From: Myxococcales bacterium
Lineage (GTDB): Bacteria; Myxococcota_A; Polyangia; Polyangiales; JAFGIB01
NCBI GenBank assembly: GCA_029880325.1
Contig: JAOUOP010000026.1
Location: 37,904 to 101,903 of the forward strand
Direction: 5' to 3'
Length of the DNA stretch: 64,000 nt
Below are positions 49,147 through 57,426 of the stretch, one piece after another. Position 1 is the first letter of the stretch, and every line of letters starts with the position of its first letter. The notes beneath the pieces were generated by a model. That model saw only the letters and a list, made by a program, of their open reading frames with translations. It made no database searches and was not told the origin of the DNA. The translations under genes were made by a program, and so were the position numbers.

Positions 49147-49855
49147 CGTTCCTTCCGCGCAGGACTTCTCGCGCTTGCTCGACGACGATATCGTGGATTC
49201 GTGGCGATGCTTTGACACGGTCGCGTTCGAGGGCGCGGAGCACGGCCTTCGCGGCGGCGCTCGGGACGCGGGTCGCGCGCTCCTCGCGCGCTAGCGCTGA
49301 GGACACGGCATGGAACGCCACCTGCCGGTCTCGCTCGGAGTCGGACTCGAACAGGTCGAGGGCGAGCGAGTCCAAGAGCCCCATGTCGACCAGGACGGCG
49401 CCCATCTGCGGGCGTATGAGGCGCTTCCTGATGGCCTCCACGACCGGCGGACCTCCGGCCTCTCCGCCCAGTTCCGCGAGCCCGTAGGCGGCGCCCTCGC
49501 GACAAGGGCGCTTCTCGCCCTCGGCGAGTTCGCGCTCAAGGTCGGCTCGGGCGGCCTCGCCCCGGATTTTCGCCAGCGCGACGCCGGCGTAGCTCTCGGC
49601 CAGCGCACCGGGGCTCAACCGGAGGATGGCCAACACCGTGTCGTAGCCGGAGTCGTGCCCAATGCACCCAAGTAGGTGAGCCGTGAGCCACGGCTCGGCC
49701 TCGCCGGCCTCGTAGGCCCGCACCAGCCGCAGCGCCTGGCCTTCGTCAGGCGGAGCTTCGAGGAGCTGACCGGAGGCGACCTTGAAGTAGGCGTGGTTGG
49801 CCAGCGCCTTTTCCAATGCCTCCCCTGGCGCGCCTACCTTTCTCGATGCCCACAC
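49139..49855 (-). CDS. HEAT-repeat protein, first gene of a four-gene overlapping operon
   Basis: GTG at 49855 has AGGAGG 7 bases upstream. The 238 residues are short helix pairs (LRLVRAYEAGEAEPWLTAHL, ALAKIRGEAARADLERELAE, REGAAYGLAELGGEAGGPPV), typical of HEAT/PBS-lyase-like repeats that bind other proteins. It is cytoplasmic, about 130 bases inside the right repeat of the island. Its four genes overlap end to start and share the minus strand, so they form one transcript. Confidence 0.75.
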   Translation of the reverse strand: MWASRKVGAPGEALEKALANHAYFKVASGQLLEAPPDEGQALRLVRAYEAGEAEPWLTAHLLGCIGHDSGYDTVLAILRLSPGALAESYAGVALAKIRGEAARADLERELAEGEKRPCREGAAYGLAELGGEAGGPPVVEAIRKRLIRPQMGAVLVDMGLLDSLALDLFESDSERDRQVAFHAVSSALAREERATRVPSAAAKAVLRALERDRVKASPRIHDIVVEQAREVLRGRNDA

Positions 49856-49878
49856 GCCGGTGCCTCCTGACCCGCAGG

Positions 49879-51204
49879 CTAACCCGATTCGCGCTCCTTC
49901 CGGCCAATCTGCTGCACATACGCTGCACCCGACCCACCCAGAAGTCGCTTTCCCCTTTTGTTCCGCGGTCTTGGCCAGACTGGTGTTGGGATTGAAAATC
50001 CCCGTGTCGGCAGTTCGATTCTGTCTCTGGGCACTACGTCATCCCCGCTGGACGCCTCGTTCTGCGGGGATTTCTGCTTTCTGGCCCTGACGTGCCTCCG
50101 GGTGCGTGGCCCGCGGCGTCCACTGCGTCCGCTGTTTCCGCTCCTGTCTGTCACAATTTCTGTCACAGCAGGACCGGCCAGCGAGGGCAGCTTTGCGAGG
50201 GCATCGCGCTTGGCCTGATCGCCGATGCGCGCATACACCTTGCGCACCATCTTCGACGACGAGTGCCCCATCAGCGCGGCCGTCACGAGCTCGGGCACGC
50301 CCTGCTCGGCCTGCCAGCTCGCGAAACTTCTCCGCAGATCATTTGGCGTGACACGGTCGATGCCGGCGCGCTCGCACGCGGCGGCCAGGTCGCGCCGCAC
50401 GTTGGTCCAGGGCTCGAACAGTGGCTCCCCGGGATCCCTTGCATCCGCCCGCTCGCAGAGCAGCTTCATCAGCTCCGCGTTCGGCGGCAGCACCCGGTGG
50501 GCGCCCTCGGTCTTGGTGCCCGGCACCAGCACCACCTTCGCGTCGCTATCCACGTGCTCGGGCAGGATCCGGTACAGCTCGGAGTCCCTCACGCCCAAGC
50601 CGCAGAAGGCCCGCAGGTACGGCCGGCGCAGCGGCGGTAGCGCGGAGTACAGCGCCAGGTACTCCGGGTGCGAGAGTGCCCGCTCCCGCGGCGTGTAGGT
50701 TCCGCAGATTCCCTCCGGGATGATCTCGGAGGCGCGACCCTCGTACTTGCGGCGCCCGTGCGCGTCACGCTGCTTGCCCATGTAGTTGAGCGTTGCGCGC
50801 AACGTCGCCATCTCCTTGCCCGCTGTCTCCAGCTTCACGCCCTCTTCGAGCCGTTGATCGACGTAGCCCTCGGTATCCTGAAGTGTCAGGTCGTTGATGA
50901 GCTGATCGGCGCCGAACACCCGAATCAACGTCTTGGCCTTCTTCATGTAGAAGTCGAGCGTGCTTTCGGCGCGCTCCCTGCGCTCGGCATTGGCGATGTA
51001 CTCCGCCAGCGCCTCGCTCAGCGTGACTTTCGGCGCCGGTCCTTGCGGCTCTTCGATGGCCTGCTGCTCGAGCTGTCGAGCAACTTCTCGTGCCAGTCGT
51101 TGATCCGTCTGGTGCGTGCTTTTGCGGATTCGGGTGCCCGACCCGTCCTTGAACCAGCACCACCAGATTTTGCCCCTGCGATAGAGGTTTGCTTTGTACG
51201 GCAT
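49879..51204 (-). CDS. int: Second tyrosine recombinase (integrase), reading through the far att repeat
   Basis: ATG at 51204 follows GAGGAGG. The 441-residue protein carries the recombinase signature: GLGVRDSELYRI (first Arg), TPNDLRRSFASW (second Arg) and MGHSSSKMVRKVYARI (His and Tyr). It is a different protein from the integrase at 39920 but has the same C-terminal extension (VPRDRIELPTRGFSIP) because it reads the antisense of the tRNA-like repeat. The extension here runs on to 49879 because the tRNA 5' half is missing. A stacked second element is the natural explanation. The HTH gene upstream overlaps its start by about 187 bases. Confidence 0.92.
   Translation of the reverse strand: MPYKANLYRRGKIWWCWFKDGSGTRIRKSTHQTDQRLAREVARQLEQQAIEEPQGPAPKVTLSEALAEYIANAERRERAESTLDFYMKKAKTLIRVFGADQLINDLTLQDTEGYVDQRLEEGVKLETAGKEMATLRATLNYMGKQRDAHGRRKYEGRASEIIPEGICGTYTPRERALSHPEYLALYSALPPLRRPYLRAFCGLGVRDSELYRILPEHVDSDAKVVLVPGTKTEGAHRVLPPNAELMKLLCERADARDPGEPLFEPWTNVRRDLAAACERAGIDRVTPNDLRRSFASWQAEQGVPELVTAALMGHSSSKMVRKVYARIGDQAKRDALAKLPSLAGPAVTEIVTDRSGNSGRSGRRGPRTRRHVRARKQKSPQNEASSGDDVVPRDRIELPTRGFSIPTPVWPRPRNKRGKRLLGGSGAAYVQQIGRKERESG
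49988..50034 (+). repeat. attR-type core: second 47-bp copy of tRNA-Phe 3' half
   Basis: Identical over 47 bases to 39936-39982; the tRNA 5' half is absent, so this is not a tRNA gene. It lies within the 3' end of the second integrase gene. Confidence 0.9.
50041..50073 (+). terminator. Terminator-like hairpin after the second att copy
   Basis: ATCCCCGC and GCGGGGAT pair across a 15-base loop and are followed by TTCT. It sits at the same distance from the att repeat as the tRNA terminator and probably supplies a tRNA 3' end with a terminator after integration. Confidence 0.6.
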
Positions 51205-51638
51205 GCATCTCCTCCTCGTGCCACGTAGTCCTCGACCACTCTTCGTGGCACCCGCAGCGATCGTCCAATGCGAACGTGTCCATCTAGCCGCTTGATGAGC
51301 TCGTAGGCCGCGCCCCTCGAGAGCCCCGTCTCGCGCGCCACCTGATCGGCGGTCAGTAGCTCGTGCTCTTCAGCCACCGCCGTCGCCCGCGCCTCAGCTG
51401 TGAGCAACGCGTCGCCGGCCTCGGCGGCGGCCGTCAGGCTCTTCACGAGCTGCCGCGAGCAATCCGGATCGGCATCGCTCGGCACCACGTCGTCGACCAC
51501 CTCGGGCTTCGCCAACATCCCGAGCGCAATGCGCTGCGGATCGAGCCGCCGCAGCCGCCTCATGTTGACGGACGACCGTTTCAGCAGTGCCTGTAGCTGC
51601 TCAAGGGACTGCTTCTTTTCTGCCTCGCGCTCACCCAT
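51018..51638 (-). CDS. HTH_17/excisionase-type DNA-binding protein
   Basis: Residues about 90-145 (LLTADQVARETGLSRGAAYE, then LRVPRRVVEDYV) are a HTH_17 excisionase-type domain. The N-terminal part contains a helical basic segment (LKRSSVNMRRLRRLDPQRIA). The reading frame continues about 187 bases into the integrase gene in another frame, with a basic, low-complexity tail, so the natural end may be near residue 145 if a base is lost, or the overlap may be real. Directly upstream of the integrase, it is the likely excisionase of the second element. Confidence 0.7.
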   Translation of the reverse strand: MGEREAEKKQSLEQLQALLKRSSVNMRRLRRLDPQRIALGMLAKPEVVDDVVPSDADPDCSRQLVKSLTAAAEAGDALLTAEARATAVAEEHELLTADQVARETGLSRGAAYELIKRLDGHVRIGRSLRVPRRVVEDYVARGGDACRTKQTSIAGAKSGGAGSRTGRAPESAKARTRRINDWHEKLLDSSSSRPSKSRKDRRRKSR

Positions 51639-51873
51639 GGGCTATCGGGCTTGGACGGTTCCCGGGGGTGGGTATTCACCAGAATCGGCTCGCGCTCGGG
51701 GCCCGGGAAGCACTCGAGCCTGGGCTTCATGAAGCCCAGTGCTGGTGTTATCCGCGGCGTGCCGGAGCCTGCTCTACGCCGCGGCTCGCGATGGCCCGGA
51801 ATCAGGCTCGGTTCCGGCGACAGCACACGTTCCAATCCGAAGTGGTAATCGCCGACAGTGGTATCGTTGAAGT
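51639..51873. other. Short gap before the NADAR gene
   Basis: No gene is seen. Divergent promoters for the excisionase-type gene and the NADAR gene should lie here. Confidence 0.4.
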
Positions 51874-52320
51874 GTGAGTCGAACCGTCATCCGCTTCTAC
51901 AGCGTTGGTCAGGACTACGGCGAATTCTCCAACTTCGCACCCTTTCCGATCACCGTGGGGAAGAAGCGCTGGCCAACATCTGAGCACTACTTCCAGGCAC
52001 AGAAGTTCAGCGACCCCAAAGACAGGGAAGCGGTGCGTAAGGCCAAGACGCCGTCGATCGCTGCGAGGTTGGGGCGTGACCGCAAGAAGAAGATTCGCCG
52101 CGATTGGGATTCTGCTCGAGTCGGCGTCATGCGGGAGGCACTGCTTGCCAAGTTTCGGCAGCACCAAGACTTGCGAGAGCTGCTCCTGGGGACCGGGGAC
52201 GCGAAGCTGGTGGAGCACACCGACAACGATGACTACTGGGGCGATGGCGGCGATGGCACGGGCGCCAACATGCTCGGCAGGCTGTTGATGGAGGTACGGG
52301 CGCAGCTCTCGTTGGAGTGA
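51874..52320 (+). CDS. NADAR-family protein (YbiA-like)
   Basis: A 148-residue single domain matches NADAR: FYSVGQDYGEFSNFAPFPIT, RWPTSEHYFQAQKFSDPKDR and the C-terminal ANMLGRLLMEVRAQL. YbiA-type members hydrolyse the N-glycosidic bond of early riboflavin intermediates; other NADAR proteins remove ADP-ribose from guanine. GTG at 51874 is the start; no ATG fits the N-terminal strand better. It converges on an ADP-ribosylglycohydrolase gene 39 bases away, which makes a role in ADP-ribose chemistry more likely here than riboflavin waste removal. Confidence 0.88.
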   Translation: MSRTVIRFYSVGQDYGEFSNFAPFPITVGKKRWPTSEHYFQAQKFSDPKDREAVRKAKTPSIAARLGRDRKKKIRRDWDSARVGVMREALLAKFRQHQDLRELLLGTGDAKLVEHTDNDDYWGDGGDGTGANMLGRLLMEVRAQLSLE

Positions 52321-52359
52321 GCCGCCTCTGCAGGGACCGGAGGGATTCACGCCAGGCTG

Positions 52360-53295
52360 TCAGCCGCCATGCATCTCGTACAGGCGGTCCGCGGCCGCGA
52401 CCAAGGCATCGACCGGAGCGCCCCCAGCACGCAGGTTCCTGATCCAGAGTTGCGGGATCCCAGTCGCCCCGGACAGAGCACCCGCCAGCGCTCCGGTGAT
52501 CGCACAGTTGGTATCGACATCACCCCCCACGGCCGCGGCTCCAAGAATCGCGGACTCGAACGAGTTGGTTGCTGACACCATCGCGGCCAGGGCGATCGGC
52601 AAAGAGACCTCAGCGAGGGCCATTGAACTACCGGGGAGTGGTGTAGGCGACGGCGCGGCGACACGTAGCTGTTCGAGCGTGCGCGAAATCCAAGCCACGT
52701 CGTCCGGCGCACTGATCCCCAGGTCGTCCACGAAGCGTCGAGCGTCGAACGCGTCCACGTCCGCCGCCAGCAGCAAGGCGAGCGCCTCAGCGTGGAGAGT
52801 GGCAGCTGCGATCGCGTCACGATGGGCGTGCGTGACCCAGCTGCTCATGGCTGCGTACTGGCGCAGCAGGTTCGGCGACCCGTAGAAGCGAAGTGCCACC
52901 GGGGCGACCCGCGCCGTGGAGCCGTTGCCCTTGGAGCCTTCCGGCCAGCACAGGAACGGGCAGCTACCCCAAGGACGCCCCTCGCGGAACGCGCGAAGCG
53001 CGAGGCCCGTACCGTGCCCATAGCCCAAGGCCGGTTCGAAGCTGCTGGCCAGCCTCTCGACCAGAGCGTCGGGAGCACAGCTATCCGCAACCAGCCACTC
53101 TGCGACATCGAGAAGCATCTGCGTATCGTCCGTGGTGGACCAAGGAATCGACAGCGCTGTCCGTGGCCCCAACGTCCCACGTGCGGAAGCTGCCGATGTG
53201 CCTTCGATGGGCGCGCCGAAGCCGTCTCCTACGGCGGCCCCGAGGAGCGCGCCCCGGAACTTGTCCTGAAGGTCTGACACACCAGGACAACGCAT
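52360..53295 (-). CDS. ADP-ribosylglycohydrolase
   Basis: Metal-binding and active-site motifs are in order: FRGALLGAAVGDGFGAPIEG, WSTTDDTQM, GNGSTARVAPVAL and AVGGDVDTNCAITGALAGA (the GGDxDT site). The 311-residue length is typical. Such enzymes remove ADP-ribose from arginine, serine or nucleic acids, or cleave related ADP-ribose esters, with two Mg ions. Start 53295 (MRCPGVSDLQDKFRG); GTG at the V of VSDLQ is possible. It stands opposite the NADAR gene. Confidence 0.9.
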   Translation of the reverse strand: MRCPGVSDLQDKFRGALLGAAVGDGFGAPIEGTSAASARGTLGPRTALSIPWSTTDDTQMLLDVAEWLVADSCAPDALVERLASSFEPALGYGHGTGLALRAFREGRPWGSCPFLCWPEGSKGNGSTARVAPVALRFYGSPNLLRQYAAMSSWVTHAHRDAIAAATLHAEALALLLAADVDAFDARRFVDDLGISAPDDVAWISRTLEQLRVAAPSPTPLPGSSMALAEVSLPIALAAMVSATNSFESAILGAAAVGGDVDTNCAITGALAGALSGATGIPQLWIRNLRAGGAPVDALVAAADRLYEMHGG

Positions 53296-53392
53296 CCGAG
53301 GGGCCAGACCATTCCGACCTGACCGGGAATATCTCGACCCCGCTCCTGCGTATCCGGGAGATGCACGCGGTCCTCATCTCCGCCGGGTGCCG

Positions 53393-54247
53393 ATGGTAGC
53401 GCTCCCGATCGGCCTGAAGTTTACCCTCGCCACGATCGCGGCTGCCCTCGGTGTTCGGATTGGCAGCCGCCTATGGCACAAGCACGGCGCTGGTCTCGAC
53501 GACGCGCTGAAGTTCGCTCCCTGGCTATCCGTTGTTGCCGTCGTGGTGGTTCTCGACGCTTCGGCGGCCTGGTTGCTCACACTGCGGCCGGACTTCGTTT
53601 GGGCACTGCCCCTGTGGCTGCAGTATTCGGCCACCGCGCTTAACTGGGCGATCGCCACCGCTGCAATGGTCCTGCTCTTCTCGGTCGTCCTGAGCTTGTC
53701 GGTGCGCGCCCGCGACGTGCGGGCCTGGCCGCTGCTCATTCTTGCGTTCGGCTCGCTCGGTGCCGTGGAGTGGTACCAGGCGTCGATGCTCGAGCGTCCC
53801 GAGCTGCGCGCTAGGGAGACGCCCGAAGGTTGGGTCCTGCAGACCAGTGGCAGGAGCTGCGGCGCCGCGACGGGAGCCAACATCGCGCGCGCGTTCGGCT
53901 TGCAAGCAACGGAGCGAGAGATGGCGGAGCGGTTCGGGACCAGTGCAGGCGCGTCTGCGGCGCAGATGGTTTTCGGTCTTCGCGAGCTCGGCATTGAAGG
54001 GATGCTGCGCCACGTCCGCCCCCAAGGGATCCGAGCACTGAAAGCGCCGGCGGCGCTGTTTCTCGAGCCCCGCAGTCCATTCGACGCAGGGCACATCGTG
54101 ATGCTTGCCGATGGAGACGGCAGCACCGTCCAGATTGTCGATCCCCTGCAGGGGCGCACGGTGTGGCACTCGAGTTCCCTCCCCGGGCGCTGGCGGGGCC
54201 GCGCAATCGAGTTCCAACGGTCCCCTGTGGCAGAGCTCGCGCCATGA
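53393..54247 (+). CDS. Membrane protein with C39-like peptidase domain
   Basis: About four hydrophobic segments lie in residues 5-125 (TLATIAAALGV, WLSVVAVVVVLDA, ALNWAIATAAMVLLFSVVLS, WPLLILAFGSL). The C-terminal domain has the peptidase C39 layout: the cysteine in QTSGRSCGAATGANIARAFG, an Ala/Ser/Gln-rich segment GTSAGASAAQMVFGLREL and the histidine in DAGHIVMLADGDG followed by IVDPLQG. This family cleaves double-glycine leaders, here perhaps outside the cytoplasm. ATG 53393 used; GTG 53387 adds two residues. No ABC transporter is adjacent. Confidence 0.8.
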   Translation: MVALPIGLKFTLATIAAALGVRIGSRLWHKHGAGLDDALKFAPWLSVVAVVVVLDASAAWLLTLRPDFVWALPLWLQYSATALNWAIATAAMVLLFSVVLSLSVRARDVRAWPLLILAFGSLGAVEWYQASMLERPELRARETPEGWVLQTSGRSCGAATGANIARAFGLQATEREMAERFGTSAGASAAQMVFGLRELGIEGMLRHVRPQGIRALKAPAALFLEPRSPFDAGHIVMLADGDGSTVQIVDPLQGRTVWHSSSLPGRWRGRAIEFQRSPVAELAP

Positions 54248-54395
54248 TCTGCAGGCAGCTCCACAACGGCCCATCATGTACATGAAATGTATATCGACGA
54301 TGCCATGAATGGACATTCGTTGAGAGCACGTTCGCGAAAAGCACAATATTTTCATATGCACCCTGGTGGCATGGCACCTGCATTGTCCATCGGGG

Positions 54396-54770
54396 ATGGA
54401 CACCGCGTTTCTCTCCGCCGCCCCCTACCTGCCCCTCGTGGGGCCACTCGTCGTGATTCTCGCCTGGGCTGCCCTGCGTGAGCAGCCCACCAGTCGCGCC
54501 CGGTTCCTGGGCATCTGGCTGCTCGTGCTGTCGGCGCAGATTGGAGGCGGTTGGCTGGCCGGTCACCTCGACCCGGATGCCACGCGTCGCGGCCTGGCGC
54601 TGTTGTACTCGAGCACCACTTGGCTGGTGGGCCCGGCACTCCTGCCGCTGGTTGGTAGAGGCCCACAGATGCTCGTCGGGTTGGTGCTCGGCACTGTCAC
54701 GCCAGCGATAGGGGGCGTCCTGGGCATCTTCACTGCGTTCGCGACCGGAGTGATCAACCCGTGCGGCTAG
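54396..54770 (+). CDS. Small integral membrane protein, unknown
   Basis: Start 54396 (MDTAFLSAAPYLPLVGPLVV) gives four helices in 124 residues, separated by the basic loop REQPTSRARF. No family recognised. It lies 148 bases after the C39-like gene and 43 bases before the desaturase-like gene on the same strand. The preceding gap contains an 8-bp palindrome ATGTACAT near 54,270 and is AT-rich around 54,280-54,360, which may be a promoter. Confidence 0.65.
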   Translation: MDTAFLSAAPYLPLVGPLVVILAWAALREQPTSRARFLGIWLLVLSAQIGGGWLAGHLDPDATRRGLALLYSSTTWLVGPALLPLVGRGPQMLVGLVLGTVTPAIGGVLGIFTAFATGVINPCG

Positions 54771-54813
54771 TGCTGCAGCCATTGAGGCTCAGCAGCCAGC
54801 GAGGAGGTCGACT

Positions 54814-55542
54814 GTGATCCTGTGGCTGATCGGCATCGCCGCGCTCTGCTTCGCACTCGAGCGCCTCAGGCCCGGGTGGGCGTTGCCGCGAGTGCACGGC
54901 TGGTGGGCCCGCGTGGTCGGCATCAACCTCGTGCAGATCGCGGTCGTTCTGATCGCAGGCGTGACCTGGGAGCGCACCCTCGCTCGGCATTCGTGGTTGC
55001 AGCTCTCCGGATCACTCGGTCCCACCGCGTCGGGCGTGGTCGCCTACGTGATCGCGACCTTCCTCTTCTATTGGTGGCACCGCCTGCGCCACGAGAACGA
55101 CTTCTTCTGGCGCGGCTTCCATCAGATCCACCACTCGCCGCAGCGCCTCGAGGTCATCACCTCGTTCTACAAGCACCCTCTGGAGATGACTGCCAACTCG
55201 ATCATCGGCAGTGTGCTCATCTACACCGTGCTCGGCCTCGACCTGCAGGCGGGTGCTGTCTACACCGCGTGCACCGCCTTGGGTGAGTTCTTCTATCACA
55301 CCAACGTCACCACCCCCCGCTGGGTGGGCTACATCTTCCAGCGGCCCGAGATGCACCGCATCCATCACGAGTACGGCAAGCACCGCAGCAACTACGGCGA
55401 CCTGGTGATCTGGGACCAGCTTTTCGGCACCTACGACAACCCACCCACCTTCGAGGCGACCTGTGGGTTCGATGATGCGAAGGAACAGCAACTCGGCGAC
55501 ATGCTGCTGTTCCGCGACGTCCACAGGCTGAGGTCGAGTTGA
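54814..55542 (+). CDS. Sterol desaturase/fatty acid hydroxylase superfamily protein
   Basis: GTG at 54814 has GAGGAGG 6 bases upstream. The 242 residues have several membrane helices and the histidine clusters of the superfamily: HRLRH, HQIHH, HTN and HRIHHEYGKHRSNYGD. These bind a diiron center that hydroxylates or desaturates lipids with oxygen. The nearest well-known relatives include alkylglycerol monooxygenase and carotenoid/sterol hydroxylases; the substrate is open. It is likely in one transcript with the membrane protein before it. Confidence 0.88.
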   Translation: MILWLIGIAALCFALERLRPGWALPRVHGWWARVVGINLVQIAVVLIAGVTWERTLARHSWLQLSGSLGPTASGVVAYVIATFLFYWWHRLRHENDFFWRGFHQIHHSPQRLEVITSFYKHPLEMTANSIIGSVLIYTVLGLDLQAGAVYTACTALGEFFYHTNVTTPRWVGYIFQRPEMHRIHHEYGKHRSNYGDLVIWDQLFGTYDNPPTFEATCGFDDAKEQQLGDMLLFRDVHRLRSS

Positions 55543-55615
55543 GGGGCGTCGCCCATGATGCATTGGCCCGGCCGGGAATACCGACGGTCTTGACCGTTGT
55601 ACGATCGGTTGGGCC

Positions 55616-56653
55616 ATGAAGCTCACACCCACCGGCAAGCAGGCGTGGCTGCGCGCGGCACTTCGAGTCGTGGTCGCCTGCGTCGTGTTGTCGGCGCTCC
55701 CCGTGTTGGCCCTGGCGTATCTCGCGACCGCTCCTGGCGAGAGCTTCGTCGGCGCACCGGCACCGCTCGACGAGCTCGGCGTCGATGTCGCTCGGCGCCT
55801 GAAGGAGACCGTCGACAAGCTCGCGACCGAGATCGGCCCGCGTCACGTGCACCGGGCCAGTGCCCTCGAGGCCGCCGCCACTCACATCGAAGGCGAGCTC
55901 ACCGGCTACGGATACGAAGTCACCCGCCGTCCGTTCGAGGTCGATGGGCACACTGTTGCGAACCTCGAGGCGCGGAAGCTCGGCAGCACGTCGCCCGAGG
56001 AGGTCGTCGTTGTCGGAGCGCACTACGACACCGTGCCCGGTACCCCAGGTGCCGACGACAATGCGAGCGGAGTTGCTGCGATGCTGGAGATCGCCCGCGT
56101 GCTCGCCGATGCCAAGCTCGAGCGAAGCGTCTGGTTCGTGGCCTTTGTGAACGAAGAACCACCCTTCTTTCAGGCAGAGGGCATGGGCAGTCACGTCTAC
56201 GCGCATGAGCTGGCACGTGACGGTGTGCACGTGGTGGCGATGTTCTCACTCGAAACGATGGGCTGCTTCGACAGCGCCCCTGGCAGTCAGACGTACATTC
56301 CCCCGCTTGATCTGCTCTACCCGGACCGGGGCAACTTCATCGCCTTCATCGGCAACCTCCATTCACGAACACTGTTGAACGATGCCGTGGGCTCGTTCCG
56401 TGAGCACGCGCAGTTCCCGTCGGAAGCGCTCTCTGCTCCCGAGGCGCTGTACGCCGTGTCCTTCTCGGACCACTGGTCCTTCTGGCAGGTCGGCTATCCC
56501 GCGATCATGGTCACGGACACCGCGTTCCTACGGAATCACAACTATCACAAGCCCCAGGACACCGCCGAGAAGCTCGACTACGAGAGCTTCGCCCGGGTGG
56601 TCCAAGGCCTCAGCCTCACCATTGCCGACATTGCTTCGGGGGCGAAACGCTGA
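55616..56653 (+). CDS. M28-family zinc peptidase, exported
   Basis: A 345-residue protein with an N-terminal hydrophobic anchor (LRVVVACVVLSALPVLALAY). Zinc ligands are visible: VVGAHYDTVPGTPGADDNAS (His and Asp), FVNEEPPFF (Glu), SLETMG and FSDHWSFW near the C-terminus (His). The M28 family removes N-terminal residues or amide groups from peptides; here it would act outside the cytoplasm. Its stop overlaps the start of the YiiX-like gene by ATGA, so the two are coupled. Confidence 0.9.
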   Translation: MKLTPTGKQAWLRAALRVVVACVVLSALPVLALAYLATAPGESFVGAPAPLDELGVDVARRLKETVDKLATEIGPRHVHRASALEAAATHIEGELTGYGYEVTRRPFEVDGHTVANLEARKLGSTSPEEVVVVGAHYDTVPGTPGADDNASGVAAMLEIARVLADAKLERSVWFVAFVNEEPPFFQAEGMGSHVYAHELARDGVHVVAMFSLETMGCFDSAPGSQTYIPPLDLLYPDRGNFIAFIGNLHSRTLLNDAVGSFREHAQFPSEALSAPEALYAVSFSDHWSFWQVGYPAIMVTDTAFLRNHNYHKPQDTAEKLDYESFARVVQGLSLTIADIASGAKR

Positions 56654-57276
56654 TGTTCGTCGTCAAGCTCCCGAGGGCGTTCGTCCTGCTCGCGCTGTTG
56701 CTACCTGCGTGCGCTGTCCGCGCCCAGATACCGAAGCTCCAGGACGGCGACATCATCTTCCAAGCCTCCAGGTCCGCCCAGAGCCTCGCGATCCAGCGTG
56801 CCACGGGATCGCGCTACAGCCACATGGGCGTGATCTTTAACCGAGACGGACGCCCTCAGGTATTCGAGGCAAGTGCTACGGTGAGGGAGACGCCCCTGAA
56901 GAAGTGGATCGCCCGAGGACAAGATGGCCACTTCGTCGTGAAGCGCCTCAAGTCGGCGAAGACCTCGCTGACAGTCGAGAAGCTCGTGGCGGCTCGCAAG
57001 CTCGCCGGTAGCTTCAGGGGCAAGCGCTACGATCTGACCTTCGAGTGGTCCGACCGTCGGATCTACTGCTCCGAGCTCGTCTGGAAGCTCTACAACCGGG
57101 TTCTCGGCGTGAAGATCGGCAAGCTCCAGCGCCTGCGCGAGTTCAATCTCGACGACCCCGCCGTTCGCAAGAAGCTAAAGGAGCGCTACGGCGACGCTGT
57201 CCCGCTTGAAGAGCCCGTCATCTCACCTGCTAGCATGTTCGATTCAGAGTTGCTGGAAGAGGTCGCCCGGAACTGA
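56653..57276 (+). CDS. YiiX-like permuted papain-fold enzyme
   Basis: The signal peptide (FVVKLPRAFVLLALLLPACA) is followed by the YiiX/NlpC-P60-like permuted domain: LQDGDIIFQ, the catalytic histidine in RYSHMGVIF, and the cysteine in RIYCSELVWKLY. These enzymes act as amidases or acyltransferases, often on peptidoglycan or lipids. The gene overlaps the M28 gene and ends about 150 bases before the converging rtc operon end. It probably works with the M28 peptidase in the envelope. Confidence 0.85.
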   Translation: MFVVKLPRAFVLLALLLPACAVRAQIPKLQDGDIIFQASRSAQSLAIQRATGSRYSHMGVIFNRDGRPQVFEASATVRETPLKKWIARGQDGHFVVKRLKSAKTSLTVEKLVAARKLAGSFRGKRYDLTFEWSDRRIYCSELVWKLYNRVLGVKIGKLQRLREFNLDDPAVRKKLKERYGDAVPLEEPVISPASMFDSELLEEVARN

Positions 57277-57426
57277 CGACACGCGCGGATTCGTGCGCCC
57301 CTTTCCGGAGAGATGCCCCATCGTCGAGTGCCTTATCGAGCCAACGTATCAGTTCGTAGTCCTTCGTCTTGAGCTCGACGGCCTCGTCGATGTCGTATCG
57401 AACCAGCACAGCCAAGTCACCGCGTC

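Larger units (their letters stand above)
39936..50034. mobile_element. tRNA-Phe-integrated genomic island, about 10.1 kb
   Basis: Bounded by two perfect 47-bp copies of the tRNA 3' half. It holds an integrase, a HTH protein, a Rep-like HUH protein, a PP2C phosphatase with a SIR2-STAND protein, and four overlapping unknown genes. The second integrase (49879-51204) spans the far repeat, so another element was probably inserted at the same site next to it. I found no third copy of the repeat in this window. Confidence 0.85.

Noticed and set aside
49960..50034. Second tRNA-Phe gene
   Set aside because: Only the 3' 47 bases are present; acceptor 5' strand and D arm are missing.
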